Positions 1 through 9,680 of a stretch of 40,150 bases of DNA are shown here, piece by piece. The number at the start of each line of letters is the position of its first letter. The stretch's first letter is position 1. The stretch comes from a virus. A program made the translations under genes and the position numbers. The stretch spans positions 1 through 40,150 of IMG/VR virus record IMGVR_UViG_3300007076_000018; one strand, written 5' to 3'. The notes below the pieces were generated by a model. It saw only the letters and a program-made list of their open reading frames with translations, did no database searches and was not told where the DNA came from.

Positions 1-1394
1 TGAATCGTTGTTGCACCAGCTATGGCAACCGGGCCAGAAGATGAAACGGATAGAAGAAAAGGACCACTTGTGGAAGTTCCAACAGCCATCGTGAACTGCT
101 GGCTATTCCCTATAACTGTCAAATTTGCAGCCGGCGTAGTGGTGCCTATACCAACTCGATAATTGCCTGTAAGGGTAGCGTTTCCGAGTGAAGCACAATC
201 AGAACATCCCACGCGCGCTAGATTTCCCAATGCCATGCCATCATTCAATACAGTCTGCGAAGAAATGACCCCGGTCTGAGAGCCCAAAAAAGTCATGGTC
301 TGAGATGCTGGATTAGGAATGGTTGCGGCATTTGTAACATTGCCACCGGCCTGATCTCCAACTGCTGTATTAGAAATTCCCGAAACGTTATTGGTTAAGG
401 AAAAATTACCAACGGCTATATTCCTCCAGCCAGTAGTATTAGCTGTCAGAGAATTGATGCCGATAGCAATGTTCTCAAATCCGCTGGTATTGGCAGTTAA
501 GGCATTTTGCCCGATAGCAACGCACTCTCCATAACTTGCTAAGTGCCGGAGAGCGCCCTGACCAATAGCAACATTGTTTGCCATGCTCGGCCCAATGCCG
601 CTAGCCATAGCATTGTGACCTATGGCAATGTTTTCGCCAGCAGAAAGACTCGATTGGCCTAAAGCTTGTTCCCCGATTGCAATATCGTTTCCACTGGAAC
701 CAGAAGTGCTCGACAGCGCAAAAAAACCAATTCCTATGTTTGATACACCGGGATTGGCGCAAACGTTATTCCCAAAACAAGTTTGAAATTGGCCCGTCTG
801 ATTACCGGCTGTTGGACCGCCATAGATGGATCCGTTTTTCCCGAACATCCAGCTATTTGTATCTCCAGTGAAAGTAAACGTAGATGCGGAAAGACCGGCA
901 ACAGCAGCCAGAGTGATTCCATTTGGCGCCGGCAGACGGCTCGAAGAATCGAGCTTGACTAACTGATTGCTTGAATTAAATGTGTTGCCTTGCAGCGTCG
1001 CGCTAGATGGATTCAGCGTAAGAAAAACCGTGGCGGCATTAACAAGCGATCCGACGAAAGTATTGGAATCGACAATTACTTTTACAGTGGGAGAACTAAT
1101 CGTTATAGGAACAGAGGCGGAACCGCTGGAAATATTGAGGCTCGAAGCGCCCCCTCCTCCTCCAGCGCTGCATTGCGCGCCAGTAGTAGCCAGAAGGCCG
1201 CCAGTCGTTGTCTGGACACATTGATTCGGCGATAAACCGCTAACGGTAAGGCTCTGGACTTTTCCTGTCTGAGTGCTAAACCCGCCAGACTGTACAGCAC
1301 CAGTGGTAATTTGAACATATCCGACAATGGGGAAAGCTTCCGATCGCACCGACAATCCGAAGAGAGCGACCATGGCAAAAAGTAATTTCTTCAT
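1..1394 (-). CDS. Tail fibre/adhesin with signal peptide and YadA-like head repeats (N-terminal part of junction-spanning gene)
   Basis: The minus-strand frame opens at ATG 1394, with AAAGG a few bases upstream, and its ATGA overlaps the stop of the preceding fibre gene. It stays open to base 1. The N-terminus (MKKLLFAMVALFGLS) is a typical signal peptide ending near SEA. A Gly/Ser/Thr-rich stretch follows, then at roughly residues 230-370 repeated NIAIG/NAVAIGQ..AL units like the head repeats of trimeric autotransporters and many phage fibres. A VGIGTTTP motif comes after these. The same frame resumes at base 40150 and ends at 39511 in a lectin-like domain. The likely role is host-surface binding as a trimeric fibre. 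A cleavable signal on a virion fibre is unusual. Confidence 0.8.
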   Translation of the reverse strand, partial: MKKLLFAMVALFGLSVRSEAFPIVGYVQITTGAVQSGGFSTQTGKVQSLTVSGLSPNQCVQTTTGGLLATTGAQCSAGGGGGASSLNISSGSASVPITISSPTVKVIVDSNTFVGSLVNAATVFLTLNPSSATLQGNTFNSSNQLVKLDSSSRLPAPNGITLAAVAGLSASTFTFTGDTNSWMFGKNGSIYGGPTAGNQTGQFQTCFGNNVCANPGVSNIGIGFFALSSTSGSSGNDIAIGEQALGQSSLSAGENIAIGHNAMASGIGPSMANNVAIGQGALRHLASYGECVAIGQNALTANTSGFENIAIGINSLTANTTGWRNIAVGNFSLTNNVSGISNTAVGDQAGGNVTNAATIPNPASQTMTFLGSQTGVISSQTVLNDGMALGNLARVGCSDCASLGNATLTGNYRVGIGTTTPAANLTVIGNSQQFTMAVGTSTSGPFLLSVSSSGPVAIAGATTI

Positions 1395-1924
1395 GTAAGC
1401 CTTTGGCTAGATAAAACGCCATCAACAAAAACTATTTGATAAGTGGCGCCAGTAACAATGTCGGTATAGACAGGATTTTGATTTGGAACATTTAGTTGCT
1501 GCAAAATCATGGTGATGTAGTCATAGGCATCTTCCAGATTTGCGGGATAAAAACTTCCCTGATTCCGTACTGATAAATTTTGCGAAAGCGGCACAAGGCG
1601 CTGAATGGTAATGGTGTATCCAGTTATAAGGAATCCTCCACTAAGCCATGCTTGACCACTGTTGACAAGAGTGATCGTACCGGGAAGTGCTGGGCTTCCG
1701 TTTGGCGACAAACCCGAAACCGTAAAATCTGTGTTTAGAGTGAGGACATAGTTTGTCGATAAATCAGCGGATCGAATTGAGACTACAAGATGGCTGGAAG
1801 AAAAAACCGGAAAAGAGAATGGGAAGGCATTGGATGTCCCAGTCCCGACATAACTGACGACCGGAGTGGCGACGGCGAGAGTCATAAATAAAAAACCGCG
1901 CAGAAGAAGCCCTGCACGGCCCAT
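1391..1924 (-). CDS. T7 gp17-like tail fibre N-terminal domain protein
   Basis: A protein of 177 residues that resembles the virion-binding N-terminal domain of T7-type tail fibres. After the leader come YVGTGTSNAFPFSFPVFSS, a middle of beta-strand character, and the typical YPANLEDAYDYITMILQQL helix. The length fits this adaptor domain alone, so the receptor-binding part is probably the next gene (from 1394), which starts in a 4-base overlap. The start is uncertain. ATG 1924 gives a signal-peptide-like leader (MGRAGLLLRGFLF...). ATG 1885 gives the usual short fibre N-terminus and lies just after a terminator-like hairpin. Neither has a clear ribosome site. Confidence 0.75.
   Translation of the reverse strand: MGRAGLLLRGFLFMTLAVATPVVSYVGTGTSNAFPFSFPVFSSSHLVVSIRSADLSTNYVLTLNTDFTVSGLSPNGSPALPGTITLVNSGQAWLSGGFLITGYTITIQRLVPLSQNLSVRNQGSFYPANLEDAYDYITMILQQLNVPNQNPVYTDIVTGATYQIVFVDGVLSSQRLT
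1886..1919 (-). terminator. Probable intrinsic terminator upstream of the tail-fibre genes
   Basis: Read on the minus strand, CCGTGCAG (1919-1912) can pair with CTGCGCGG (1903-1896) as an 8-bp stem with one G-U pair and an 8-base loop. TTTTTTATTT follows directly. This is the form of a Rho-independent terminator. It sits between the large internal virion protein gene and the fibre genes and overlaps the first codons if fibre translation starts at 1924. Confidence 0.6.
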
Positions 1925-1970
1925 GACTGACGGCTTATTTCAACTAGGATATCGTTAATTCGTACTTTTT

Positions 1971-4900
1971 TCAACCCCTACGCTTCCTTCCTACCATCGC
2001 GCGGTAAATACCTTCACCAAGGGAATCGGGTTGCTCGTCACCATTCATCCAATCGTGAAGGTAAGACATGGTTTTAAGCGGTTGTCTTGTTGGTAAACCA
2101 GTCAGATAGCCTGTCGCCATAACAGCATCGCGGTAATCGCTATCCTTCCATTCCTCTTTTTCTCCAACAAGTTCTTTAATTCCAGGGGTGCTTCCAAGGA
2201 TGTTGCCGGCTGTTTTAAAAATGGTTTCCACGGCCCTATTGACTGGAGTAATCTCAACGGCTTTTTTATTTTCCAGATAATTTGCAAATTCTCTTAAGCC
2301 CGGAACCATTCGCAATGGGTAAAGCAATTCCGTCTTAGCCAGCCATTCCGGAGTACTCTCATCCTCTTTTTTAGTGTGGCCCATAATGGATTCAACCAGT
2401 GGACCAGGAATAAACCAAACCGCCATCATTGTTGCGACAAACTTGGGAATATCTTTATCTATGGCGGCCTGACGACCAGCCATCATTAACTGATTATCGA
2501 TTACGTTTACCTGACTATAGAACATCGTAAAGAGACGCCCGAGCTGACCACCAGCAGACTGTATCGCCGCCATGTCTTTCGCAGCGCCGGAACCTTTGAT
2601 ATCTCGAACCAAATTATCAGCGTACTCCACCGCCATTTGATGATTGTTTTCCGGAACATTTTTTACATCGCCTTCCAAAGCTTTTCTATAAGCTCCAAGC
2701 CACGTTGGAATAGCCACGCAAAGATCGGTTGCCTGAGAAACAGCCTTGAAAGTGGCTCTCTTTATGGGGCTCATGGTTTCGATATAGCTCAATGGACCGG
2801 GAGCAACGCCAGCAATATTCAGATTTCTGCCAGTCGCCCTCCAGTCGCGATCAAAATTATCCGGACGCGCTCTCATAAATTCAGAATTCTCTTTGACGAA
2901 TTCCCAGGCTTTAAAAATATTTGCAGAGTCGCGCAATCCGCTTAAAGCATATTTCGGACCAAGAGAGCGTGAAGCGGTTATATAAGATGGGATGTCGTTT
3001 AAAGCGGCAGCAAAATTGAAGCCGAGTTCCGCCATAGTCATCCCTTGTTGCAATTTTGAAAGAGCCTCAAGCGGACCCATGGGTGCCCACGGTCGATCGC
3101 CGGCTGTACGTTTCAACCATGGATTGAGCTGTTCATACATATTTTTGCCAGCCGCGGAACTTATACGATCGCGGACATCCGGATCGTTAATCATCTTGTA
3201 CAAATCGATAATGGGCTTTCTATAAGAGAGATCATGGATCACATCGGAGACGTGGTTCATCAGAGTCGTCATCTGCAAAGAGGGCGGCAATCCTCCGCCG
3301 CCAACACGCTCTTTGGTCCATCCATGCTTGGTCATTGCTCTGCCAGCATTTGTTCCGAACAGAGCGTTCACGTCCTCTGATTCGTTAAAATTACCCGCCT
3401 TCCATCCAATTTTTCTGTCATAGATCAATGGGAAATACCCGCCGGCCATAGCGATTTCTTTGCCATCCCTAGCAGTTACTTTGAATGGAGAAGCATCGAC
3501 CTTCTCAGGCACAACGCCCTTGAGGTCAATTTCCTGTTGCTTGATTTGTGGCCAGAACGATTCAATCAATTCCCAAATTTTATTTATGGCCTTAAAATCC
3601 TTGGCGTCGAGATGATTCCAGATTGCGCGGACCTGGGCTTCATTCCACCCATAACCGCGCATCAATTCTGAACGATTACCGTCATTGCCCCAATGCAAGA
3701 CGGTCATCATCATTTCCATCTTGTTCATGGATTTTTGAATTTCAGGAACGAAGTCTAATTTCGAATAAAATTTCGCGCGTTCAGGAACGGAGTAGTCGTT
3801 AAATATTTCGTTGAGTTTCTCAACAGCGACGCGCTGATGCTGTGTTTTGAAATTCTCCGCATCGTTCATCGGCTTCATAAATGTTTCCCAGACGGGACCG
3901 TGATACTCTCCGCCATCCATCCAGCGAAAAAAGAACTCCGGCCGCGTTCGCCAGGAATTGAACCAGGAAATCTTATCTGCACCCCAGTCCTTAAAATCAG
4001 GGTGGAAATCCCATTTTGGCGGTTTCGGAGGACCGAAATGCTTCTCTAATCCCTGAAAAACCGTTTCTTTCACTTCATTAAATGACCGCTGACGTTCATC
4101 GGCCAGCATCCGGCCCTCGTTATAGGCCATGGTTTTCATCTGCTTAAGAGTCCCAAAAACATCGTAAAGCTGGTCGACAGTCATGCTTTTCCACGATGGT
4201 CGATAATCAGGGTTAGAGATGTCTTGCGGTAGATCCAGCGGATTGCCAGTTCGCTTTTGTTGTTCGATAAATTCGAGGAGGCTCTTTCGGTTCATAGCCT
4301 CTTCCATACTCACAGATTTTCGGAAGTCGAAACGCTCTCGAAACGCATCGATTTGATCCAGCCATTCTCCGCCACCACGAGAAGCCTGGGCCAAGCGATC
4401 ACGAACAGATTTTTTATCGAAAGCGCGTTGGAAATCCAAGCCTTTATCGATTGTCTCTTTAGCCTTTTGTGCAGCGCGAAACATCTCAAAATTCAAAAGC
4501 TCTCTCTGCTTGGCCTCAAAAGCTTTCTCAAAATTTCCCTGGGTGAAAAAGTTTGCCGCCTCATTGCGAGCCATACGCTCAGCCGTCAAGTAAAGATTTT
4601 GATTTAGAGCATTGTAGGTCCGGTTGCCAATTAAACTATCGGCCTCCATGCGAACCTCTTCATTTGAAGGCACTCTGCGGGCAATCGCGCGAATAAGCCC
4701 TTTTGTAACAGCAAAATCTTGGGAAGCCAGATGTTCCAGCTCGGCGCGCAATAGTTTTGCGCGGTGTTCATTGTGAAGAGCTTTTATTGTTTCTTCCGGT
4801 AAATTTGTAGCCGAAGTTATGTCCGGCCGGCGCTCAACCATGCGCCTGTCGATTTCGCTAGCGATCAACTCCTCGCGCTTCGGCATAGTTGTTAAGTCAT

Positions 4901-7313
4901 GTAAAAGATGTGACCCTGATTGATAACCGAGCAATGGCGCTACCTGATCCGGATGCGCGCCCTCCATATCAGCGCGCTCCTTCTCAAGATCATAACGCGC
5001 GCGCTCAAGGTAATTTGAAACAGCTCCGGGCTTTTTAGGAGCTTTTATGTCACGAATCGCCTGGATTGGATCCTGGTTTTCTCCAATAACGCCGCGATCG
5101 CGTAATTCATCAATCACCTCATCGAGCGGCCGGCCAGACTTATTCTTTTTCCAAGCCTCAAACGTTTTGTATTCGTTGGCTAAATCTTCGCTTCCCCGGA
5201 GAGAAATTCCCTTGCCAATGACTTCGCGGAAAATGCCATAGCTACGGATATCATATTCATGCCGTGTTATATCGCTTTTTCTCAATTCTTCCGCATATGA
5301 CATGACCTCATCGGAAGTCGCCCTTTGCTTTCCTACAGATATGCCGCGCGGCAATTTAGAGGTGTCGACTTCAGGAAAATCACGCTTAATAGCTTCTTTC
5401 GACAGTTTTATTGGGAATTCGGTATCGTTAGGAAGAACTCCTTTTTGCAATGCTGTCAATGCGATTTGATCTTTTCTTCCATCAATTTCTTGAGTAACTT
5501 CTTGCTCTACTTGCCGGCGTTCTTCCCGATATTCGGCTGTCTTTTTTCGCAAAGCGATATCTGTCATCCGGCGCGTCAAATCCTCCTGGGCGGCGCCGCG
5601 GGCCTTTTCAATGGCTTGAGAATAACGCGCCGCTTGCTCATCAGACATGCCAACAGATTTGAGATCTTCAAAAAGTGGCTTGTGACCGAGTTCCGATTCG
5701 GTAGCTGCTAACTGCTGTTCAACTTGGTTCTTTTGGGTATTTTCTTCTTGGATTGTTCCGCGTGGAACATTTTCCTGCGGAGAGATTTCACCAGCTATTT
5801 TTTCAGAAGCTTCTTGTTCAGGGGTCTTTTGGCCCAAAAAATCCTTTGCCTCTTTGGAATTCATGGCATCAGGAGAATTACGAATCACTTCGTTAAATTG
5901 CTTTGAATGTTCTTCCGATGCGGCAATTTTCGCGTAATCTGACATCGGAACCTGGATATCGGCGCCAGTACGCATTGACTCGTCATAAGACGCTGTATTG
6001 CCGGTCAAGCTCTCAAAAACCTTGCGCGGATCAAGCTTTTGGCCTTCCCAATACGTTTGCCAATGCTCGAGCGGGACATAGACCTGACCATCCTTGGTCA
6101 TTTGCTTGACCAATTTCTGAACTTGCTCTGGCGCCATTTCTTGTATTTTGGCGTTTTGAAGAATAGTTCCAACGTTATTCCAGGCTTTTTCCGTGTTCAA
6201 AGCTTCATTAGAACGACCGAAATCTTTCCATATGCCCCAGGCTCCCAAACCGCCGCCGACCATAAATCCTGTGACCAATCCGCCGCCCGCGGCCTCTGCG
6301 GCCTTCCGGATGTTCTCTTTACTGAAAATAGTGCCTAGAATCGCAGCGGGTGATGCGTCAGGGGGTATCTGCGCGACATTCCCAAGGCCATTTTGAACAA
6401 GACTCTGGATACCACTAAAACTTCCCATGGTTATGCCGGACTCGCCAATGCCGACAATATATTTAGCAAGTGCTGTTCTCATGGCCGGATTGGAAGCGAT
6501 CGATTCTTTTGTCAAAAGTCGCAAGCCAGGGATCTTCTCAATAACGTTGGCGCCATAACCAGCCGCAACACCATTGATAACGCCAACCGCCGTTGCCCAG
6601 TTTCTAGCCTCGCCTTCGGGTATCCCGCGGTCCCGGTAGTCCGTATAGGCGTCGCCGGCAGCCATTGCCGCAAAACTGACACCAGCCGTAAGACCGGCCG
6701 GAATACTCATCTGCGCGCCAAGCGCCGACAAGGCCGTAATGCCAACTATTTGGGGTCCAGTCTCAACTGCCTTGCCAAAGAGCTTCGATATGGTTCCCGG
6801 CGCTTCTTTGTTCAAATCAAACTGCAATCGCTTCTCGATCTGTTGGCGAGCTCGGATATCATCTGGCGTTGCTATGCCAGAATATTCCTTCATTTTTAGA
6901 TACGAATTATGAAGATCATAGAAGCCGCGCTCGGCCTGATTTGAGAGGTAGGAAAACTGTCGTTCCATCGTGCCAAGAATAGGAATGTCGGAAAGGGCCA
7001 AAGCTGCGTGATGCGGATCCCGCCCCAGCCATGATGACACGATCGGATGGTCGTCTGTGAATTTTGGCGTGACGACTTCCTGAGTGCGTTGGCGCTCAAG
7101 TGATTCTACGTTCCGAGATACAAAATCTGTGGGAAACCCGGTCTGATCCGAGAGGTCCAATACTTTTGCAGCCTGATCCGGCTTGATGTCTTTGGAGAGT
7201 CGAATCGATGCGCGCGCCGGCTCAGATTCGTCTTGGTTTAAAAGCTGTCCGAGTTGGCCTTGAGATTTCTGCTCATCAGAAGTATCGGAGAGTTGGTCTA
7301 AAAGAGCGCCCAC
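1971..7313 (-). CDS. Large internal virion protein (gp16-like ejection protein)
   Basis: A protein of 1780 residues, the largest in the genome, placed last of three internal virion genes as gene 16 is in T7. Hydrophobic Gly/Ala-rich segments at about residues 180-260 and 310-350 could insert into the host membrane. The middle is long, charged and helical. The C-terminal ~350 residues (from about LGFNFAAALNDIPSY) resemble the C-terminal region of large polyvalent phage proteins, of the LPD38 type as I recall it. I found no lytic transglycosylase motif, unlike T7 gp16. The start is GTG in a TAGTG overlap with the upstream stop. It probably forms the channel for genome ejection; the assignment rests on size, position and composition. 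Confidence 0.75.
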   Translation of the reverse strand: MGALLDQLSDTSDEQKSQGQLGQLLNQDESEPARASIRLSKDIKPDQAAKVLDLSDQTGFPTDFVSRNVESLERQRTQEVVTPKFTDDHPIVSSWLGRDPHHAALALSDIPILGTMERQFSYLSNQAERGFYDLHNSYLKMKEYSGIATPDDIRARQQIEKRLQFDLNKEAPGTISKLFGKAVETGPQIVGITALSALGAQMSIPAGLTAGVSFAAMAAGDAYTDYRDRGIPEGEARNWATAVGVINGVAAGYGANVIEKIPGLRLLTKESIASNPAMRTALAKYIVGIGESGITMGSFSGIQSLVQNGLGNVAQIPPDASPAAILGTIFSKENIRKAAEAAGGGLVTGFMVGGGLGAWGIWKDFGRSNEALNTEKAWNNVGTILQNAKIQEMAPEQVQKLVKQMTKDGQVYVPLEHWQTYWEGQKLDPRKVFESLTGNTASYDESMRTGADIQVPMSDYAKIAASEEHSKQFNEVIRNSPDAMNSKEAKDFLGQKTPEQEASEKIAGEISPQENVPRGTIQEENTQKNQVEQQLAATESELGHKPLFEDLKSVGMSDEQAARYSQAIEKARGAAQEDLTRRMTDIALRKKTAEYREERRQVEQEVTQEIDGRKDQIALTALQKGVLPNDTEFPIKLSKEAIKRDFPEVDTSKLPRGISVGKQRATSDEVMSYAEELRKSDITRHEYDIRSYGIFREVIGKGISLRGSEDLANEYKTFEAWKKNKSGRPLDEVIDELRDRGVIGENQDPIQAIRDIKAPKKPGAVSNYLERARYDLEKERADMEGAHPDQVAPLLGYQSGSHLLHDLTTMPKREELIASEIDRRMVERRPDITSATNLPEETIKALHNEHRAKLLRAELEHLASQDFAVTKGLIRAIARRVPSNEEVRMEADSLIGNRTYNALNQNLYLTAERMARNEAANFFTQGNFEKAFEAKQRELLNFEMFRAAQKAKETIDKGLDFQRAFDKKSVRDRLAQASRGGGEWLDQIDAFRERFDFRKSVSMEEAMNRKSLLEFIEQQKRTGNPLDLPQDISNPDYRPSWKSMTVDQLYDVFGTLKQMKTMAYNEGRMLADERQRSFNEVKETVFQGLEKHFGPPKPPKWDFHPDFKDWGADKISWFNSWRTRPEFFFRWMDGGEYHGPVWETFMKPMNDAENFKTQHQRVAVEKLNEIFNDYSVPERAKFYSKLDFVPEIQKSMNKMEMMMTVLHWGNDGNRSELMRGYGWNEAQVRAIWNHLDAKDFKAINKIWELIESFWPQIKQQEIDLKGVVPEKVDASPFKVTARDGKEIAMAGGYFPLIYDRKIGWKAGNFNESEDVNALFGTNAGRAMTKHGWTKERVGGGGLPPSLQMTTLMNHVSDVIHDLSYRKPIIDLYKMINDPDVRDRISSAAGKNMYEQLNPWLKRTAGDRPWAPMGPLEALSKLQQGMTMAELGFNFAAALNDIPSYITASRSLGPKYALSGLRDSANIFKAWEFVKENSEFMRARPDNFDRDWRATGRNLNIAGVAPGPLSYIETMSPIKRATFKAVSQATDLCVAIPTWLGAYRKALEGDVKNVPENNHQMAVEYADNLVRDIKGSGAAKDMAAIQSAGGQLGRLFTMFYSQVNVIDNQLMMAGRQAAIDKDIPKFVATMMAVWFIPGPLVESIMGHTKKEDESTPEWLAKTELLYPLRMVPGLREFANYLENKKAVEITPVNRAVETIFKTAGNILGSTPGIKELVGEKEEWKDSDYRDAVMATGYLTGLPTRQPLKTMSYLHDWMNGDEQPDSLGEGIYRAMVGRKRRG

Positions 7314-9040
7314 TATTTACGCCTCAAAACGTTTCGCGCCCTGGTAAGATCGCCGCTCTGAGCATAGAAATAAGCCTGTTCGACTTGCTCATTGGTCGGA
7401 TCCTGAACACCAGCCTTACGTGCGTAATCTATGAGGTCCAAGCGATCCTGGCGCGGAATTTGATCGAATGGCGTAGCGTTGGACAGCACCGGGACATCCT
7501 TGCCGCCAAATTTGAATCCGAATAAACTGTGCTGACCGATACGCTTAAGCACTAATCCATCCAGAACGGACTGGACTTCCTCGGCAGATGCTTTTCGCGT
7601 TCCGCCGAGCTTTGTTTTTTCAAAGTTCAAAATCGCATCTTGCGCCGCTATATTGAAATCGTGAAATGCCTGTGCATTATCGCCCTTCAGTTTTCTCGGA
7701 TCTTTTGACGCATTGAGTCCGCCAACGCCAATCGATTTCGCCGAATCTGCAATCAATTTATTTTGGTCATGGGTAAGACTCGCATCGACGTTACTGGCGC
7801 GCGCCTTTGTCCAATCGTTCATTACCCGCGAACGATCTTTGGGAGCGATATATGGCAACCAGTCTTGTTGTAGTTCAGCGGGCGTAATGGCCTTCTTTTC
7901 CTCGGGCGTCATTAAGGTGAAAGTAGTGTATTTCTGAGCGTCTGTCGTATCATTCAAGACAAGGCGTTTTATTTTTTCCCGGTTTGCGGCGTCCATGCCA
8001 ATCCACGTAGCCGGATCAACGGCCGTTTGAATATCGATCGGTGTTCCCTTCCTCTCGGCCGCTTGAATTTGGCGGAAAGCACTTTGATAAAAATCATTTT
8101 GGATTGCTTCTTGACCATCTACTTTATCCCTTTGCAGTTCTCTTAGGCGCGCGCGCGTCATCTCCTGAACGTTAAGATTTTCTATCTTGTCGGCGGCCTT
8201 AAAAGCCTCCGTCAAATTGCCATCAGTTTTTTGCCATATGTCATTCGCGGCCCTTGTTGATTGAGTGCGGACATTCCCCTCAAGAATCGCATCGGAAATT
8301 TTCTCCTGAAATTGGGGGCTGATGTCGGATTTATTTGCCTTAAAGTAGGCATCTGCTTCCTCTGAAAATCCTTGCTTCAGCATCTGAGCAACAACGTCCG
8401 TGTGCATTTTCCCATGCGTAGCAGCGCGCAACTCTTGGGCTGAATCTTCATCCAATCGATTACGCTTCACGAAATGATCGATATTGTCATCAACGGTAGA
8501 AAAAGCCGACCGCACAATATCGGGATCACCATGGCCGAGAGCCGCTAAAGAGCTCTGATTTTTAATGAGTTCGGTAAGCGATTGTTTATCATGCTCGGTC
8601 AGTTGTTGATCGACATGAACCATCGTTACTTTGTTGAAATTTACAGCTTGCGACTGGACCCATTTCTGAAATGACCCCACTTGTTGAGCGCCATGCAGAG
8701 ACTGGGAAATTTTTTTGGCAGAGTCCTCGAAACGCTTACGACCTTCTTGTTGAGATACAAGGGCCTCTGTTCCCTTGGATCCTAAAACTCCGGTTTCCGG
8801 GTTATAGAGAATGTCCTCATGGGCGGCGGACATCTTGGCCTGGGCTTCCTCAACAGCGGTTTGGTCAGCGCGCAGTTTCTCAAAAGTAGCGATGTCGGCC
8901 GTAGCCGCTGCGATCTTGCTTACTTGATCCGCTTGAGCAGCAGCGCCGGGACCGCCTCCAAATGTCGTCTCATCGGCAGACACTTGAAGTCTTGGCGTTT
9001 GAATAGGTTGATCGGCTTCCTGGGGAATTATGATCGCCAT
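7313..9040 (-). CDS. Internal virion protein (gp15-like)
   Basis: A protein of 575 residues, mostly charged and predicted alpha-helical, with many Gln, Ala and Asp residues. It has no signal peptide or membrane segment. It lies between the 212-residue gp14-like gene and the 1780-residue gp16-like gene, which is the T7 order for the DNA-ejection core. The start MAIIIPQEADQPIQTP follows the upstream stop by one base, and its own stop overlaps the next start, so the three genes are translationally coupled. The role in the ejectosome is inferred from synteny and size, with no motif as proof. Confidence 0.65.
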   Translation of the reverse strand: MAIIIPQEADQPIQTPRLQVSADETTFGGGPGAAAQADQVSKIAAATADIATFEKLRADQTAVEEAQAKMSAAHEDILYNPETGVLGSKGTEALVSQQEGRKRFEDSAKKISQSLHGAQQVGSFQKWVQSQAVNFNKVTMVHVDQQLTEHDKQSLTELIKNQSSLAALGHGDPDIVRSAFSTVDDNIDHFVKRNRLDEDSAQELRAATHGKMHTDVVAQMLKQGFSEEADAYFKANKSDISPQFQEKISDAILEGNVRTQSTRAANDIWQKTDGNLTEAFKAADKIENLNVQEMTRARLRELQRDKVDGQEAIQNDFYQSAFRQIQAAERKGTPIDIQTAVDPATWIGMDAANREKIKRLVLNDTTDAQKYTTFTLMTPEEKKAITPAELQQDWLPYIAPKDRSRVMNDWTKARASNVDASLTHDQNKLIADSAKSIGVGGLNASKDPRKLKGDNAQAFHDFNIAAQDAILNFEKTKLGGTRKASAEEVQSVLDGLVLKRIGQHSLFGFKFGGKDVPVLSNATPFDQIPRQDRLDLIDYARKAGVQDPTNEQVEQAYFYAQSGDLTRARNVLRRK

Positions 9041-9041
9041 G

Positions 9042-9680
9042 CTAACCCGTTAAAAAATCGTCTTGACTTGAACTTCTAGACGGAGAAGAGCCGCTAGACC
9101 ACGGCATCGCAATTCCAGGCCCGCCAGAACCGCCACCCATATACCTACTCCACTTGAGATAGTTTCCATAAATAGAAAGCGGACCTGACACGGCTTGCAA
9201 TCCGCCTGTAGCGATAGATTGCTGGGCCTTCACTCTCGATGTCAGTCGTACCATTTGGCCCTGAAAAGTATCTTCCATCGCCTGTGTTTCGTGACCCCAG
9301 GCTGCGCGCGCTGCGTTATTTTTTATCGTCAATGCGTCTATTGCTCCGGCAGTTTTTATCTCGGACACAATCGCGGCCGTAGAGCCTCGATTAACATCAA
9401 TTCCAGAACCGCCGGCCGTCGCCTTAAAAGCCCCGGCTTGCCCTTTGGTAACCATTTCACGGCGCGCCGCAGCCACATCGCCGGCCTGAATTGCTTGAGC
9501 TGCTTTCAGTTTTCCAAGAGCTGCATTAGTTCTGGCGATGGTCTGGGCATAACTACTCTGAGCCTTGATCGCACTAACTTCTTGGATTGTCGAAACAATG
9601 GGAGCAATCGCGCTTGTCGCCATTGAAAAATTCAATAGCGACTTGCTTTGCGCTGCTGTCATCGCGCCAGTATCGCCCAT
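9042..9680 (-). CDS. Internal virion protein (gp14-like)
   Basis: A protein of 212 residues, rich in Ala, Gly, Gln and Ser. A weakly hydrophobic stretch lies at about residues 14-35, and an amphipathic Ala-rich helix (SYAQTIARTNAALGKLKAAQ) and a Gly/Ser-rich tail follow. This composition is typical of gp14-like proteins, which form part of the inner core and enter the host outer membrane at infection. Its ATG overlaps the stop of the nozzle gene (TAATG). The assignment comes from position just after the nozzle gene and from composition. Confidence 0.6.
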   Translation of the reverse strand: MGDTGAMTAAQSKSLLNFSMATSAIAPIVSTIQEVSAIKAQSSYAQTIARTNAALGKLKAAQAIQAGDVAAARREMVTKGQAGAFKATAGGSGIDVNRGSTAAIVSEIKTAGAIDALTIKNNAARAAWGHETQAMEDTFQGQMVRLTSRVKAQQSIATGGLQAVSGPLSIYGNYLKWSRYMGGGSGGPGIAMPWSSGSSPSRSSSQDDFLTG

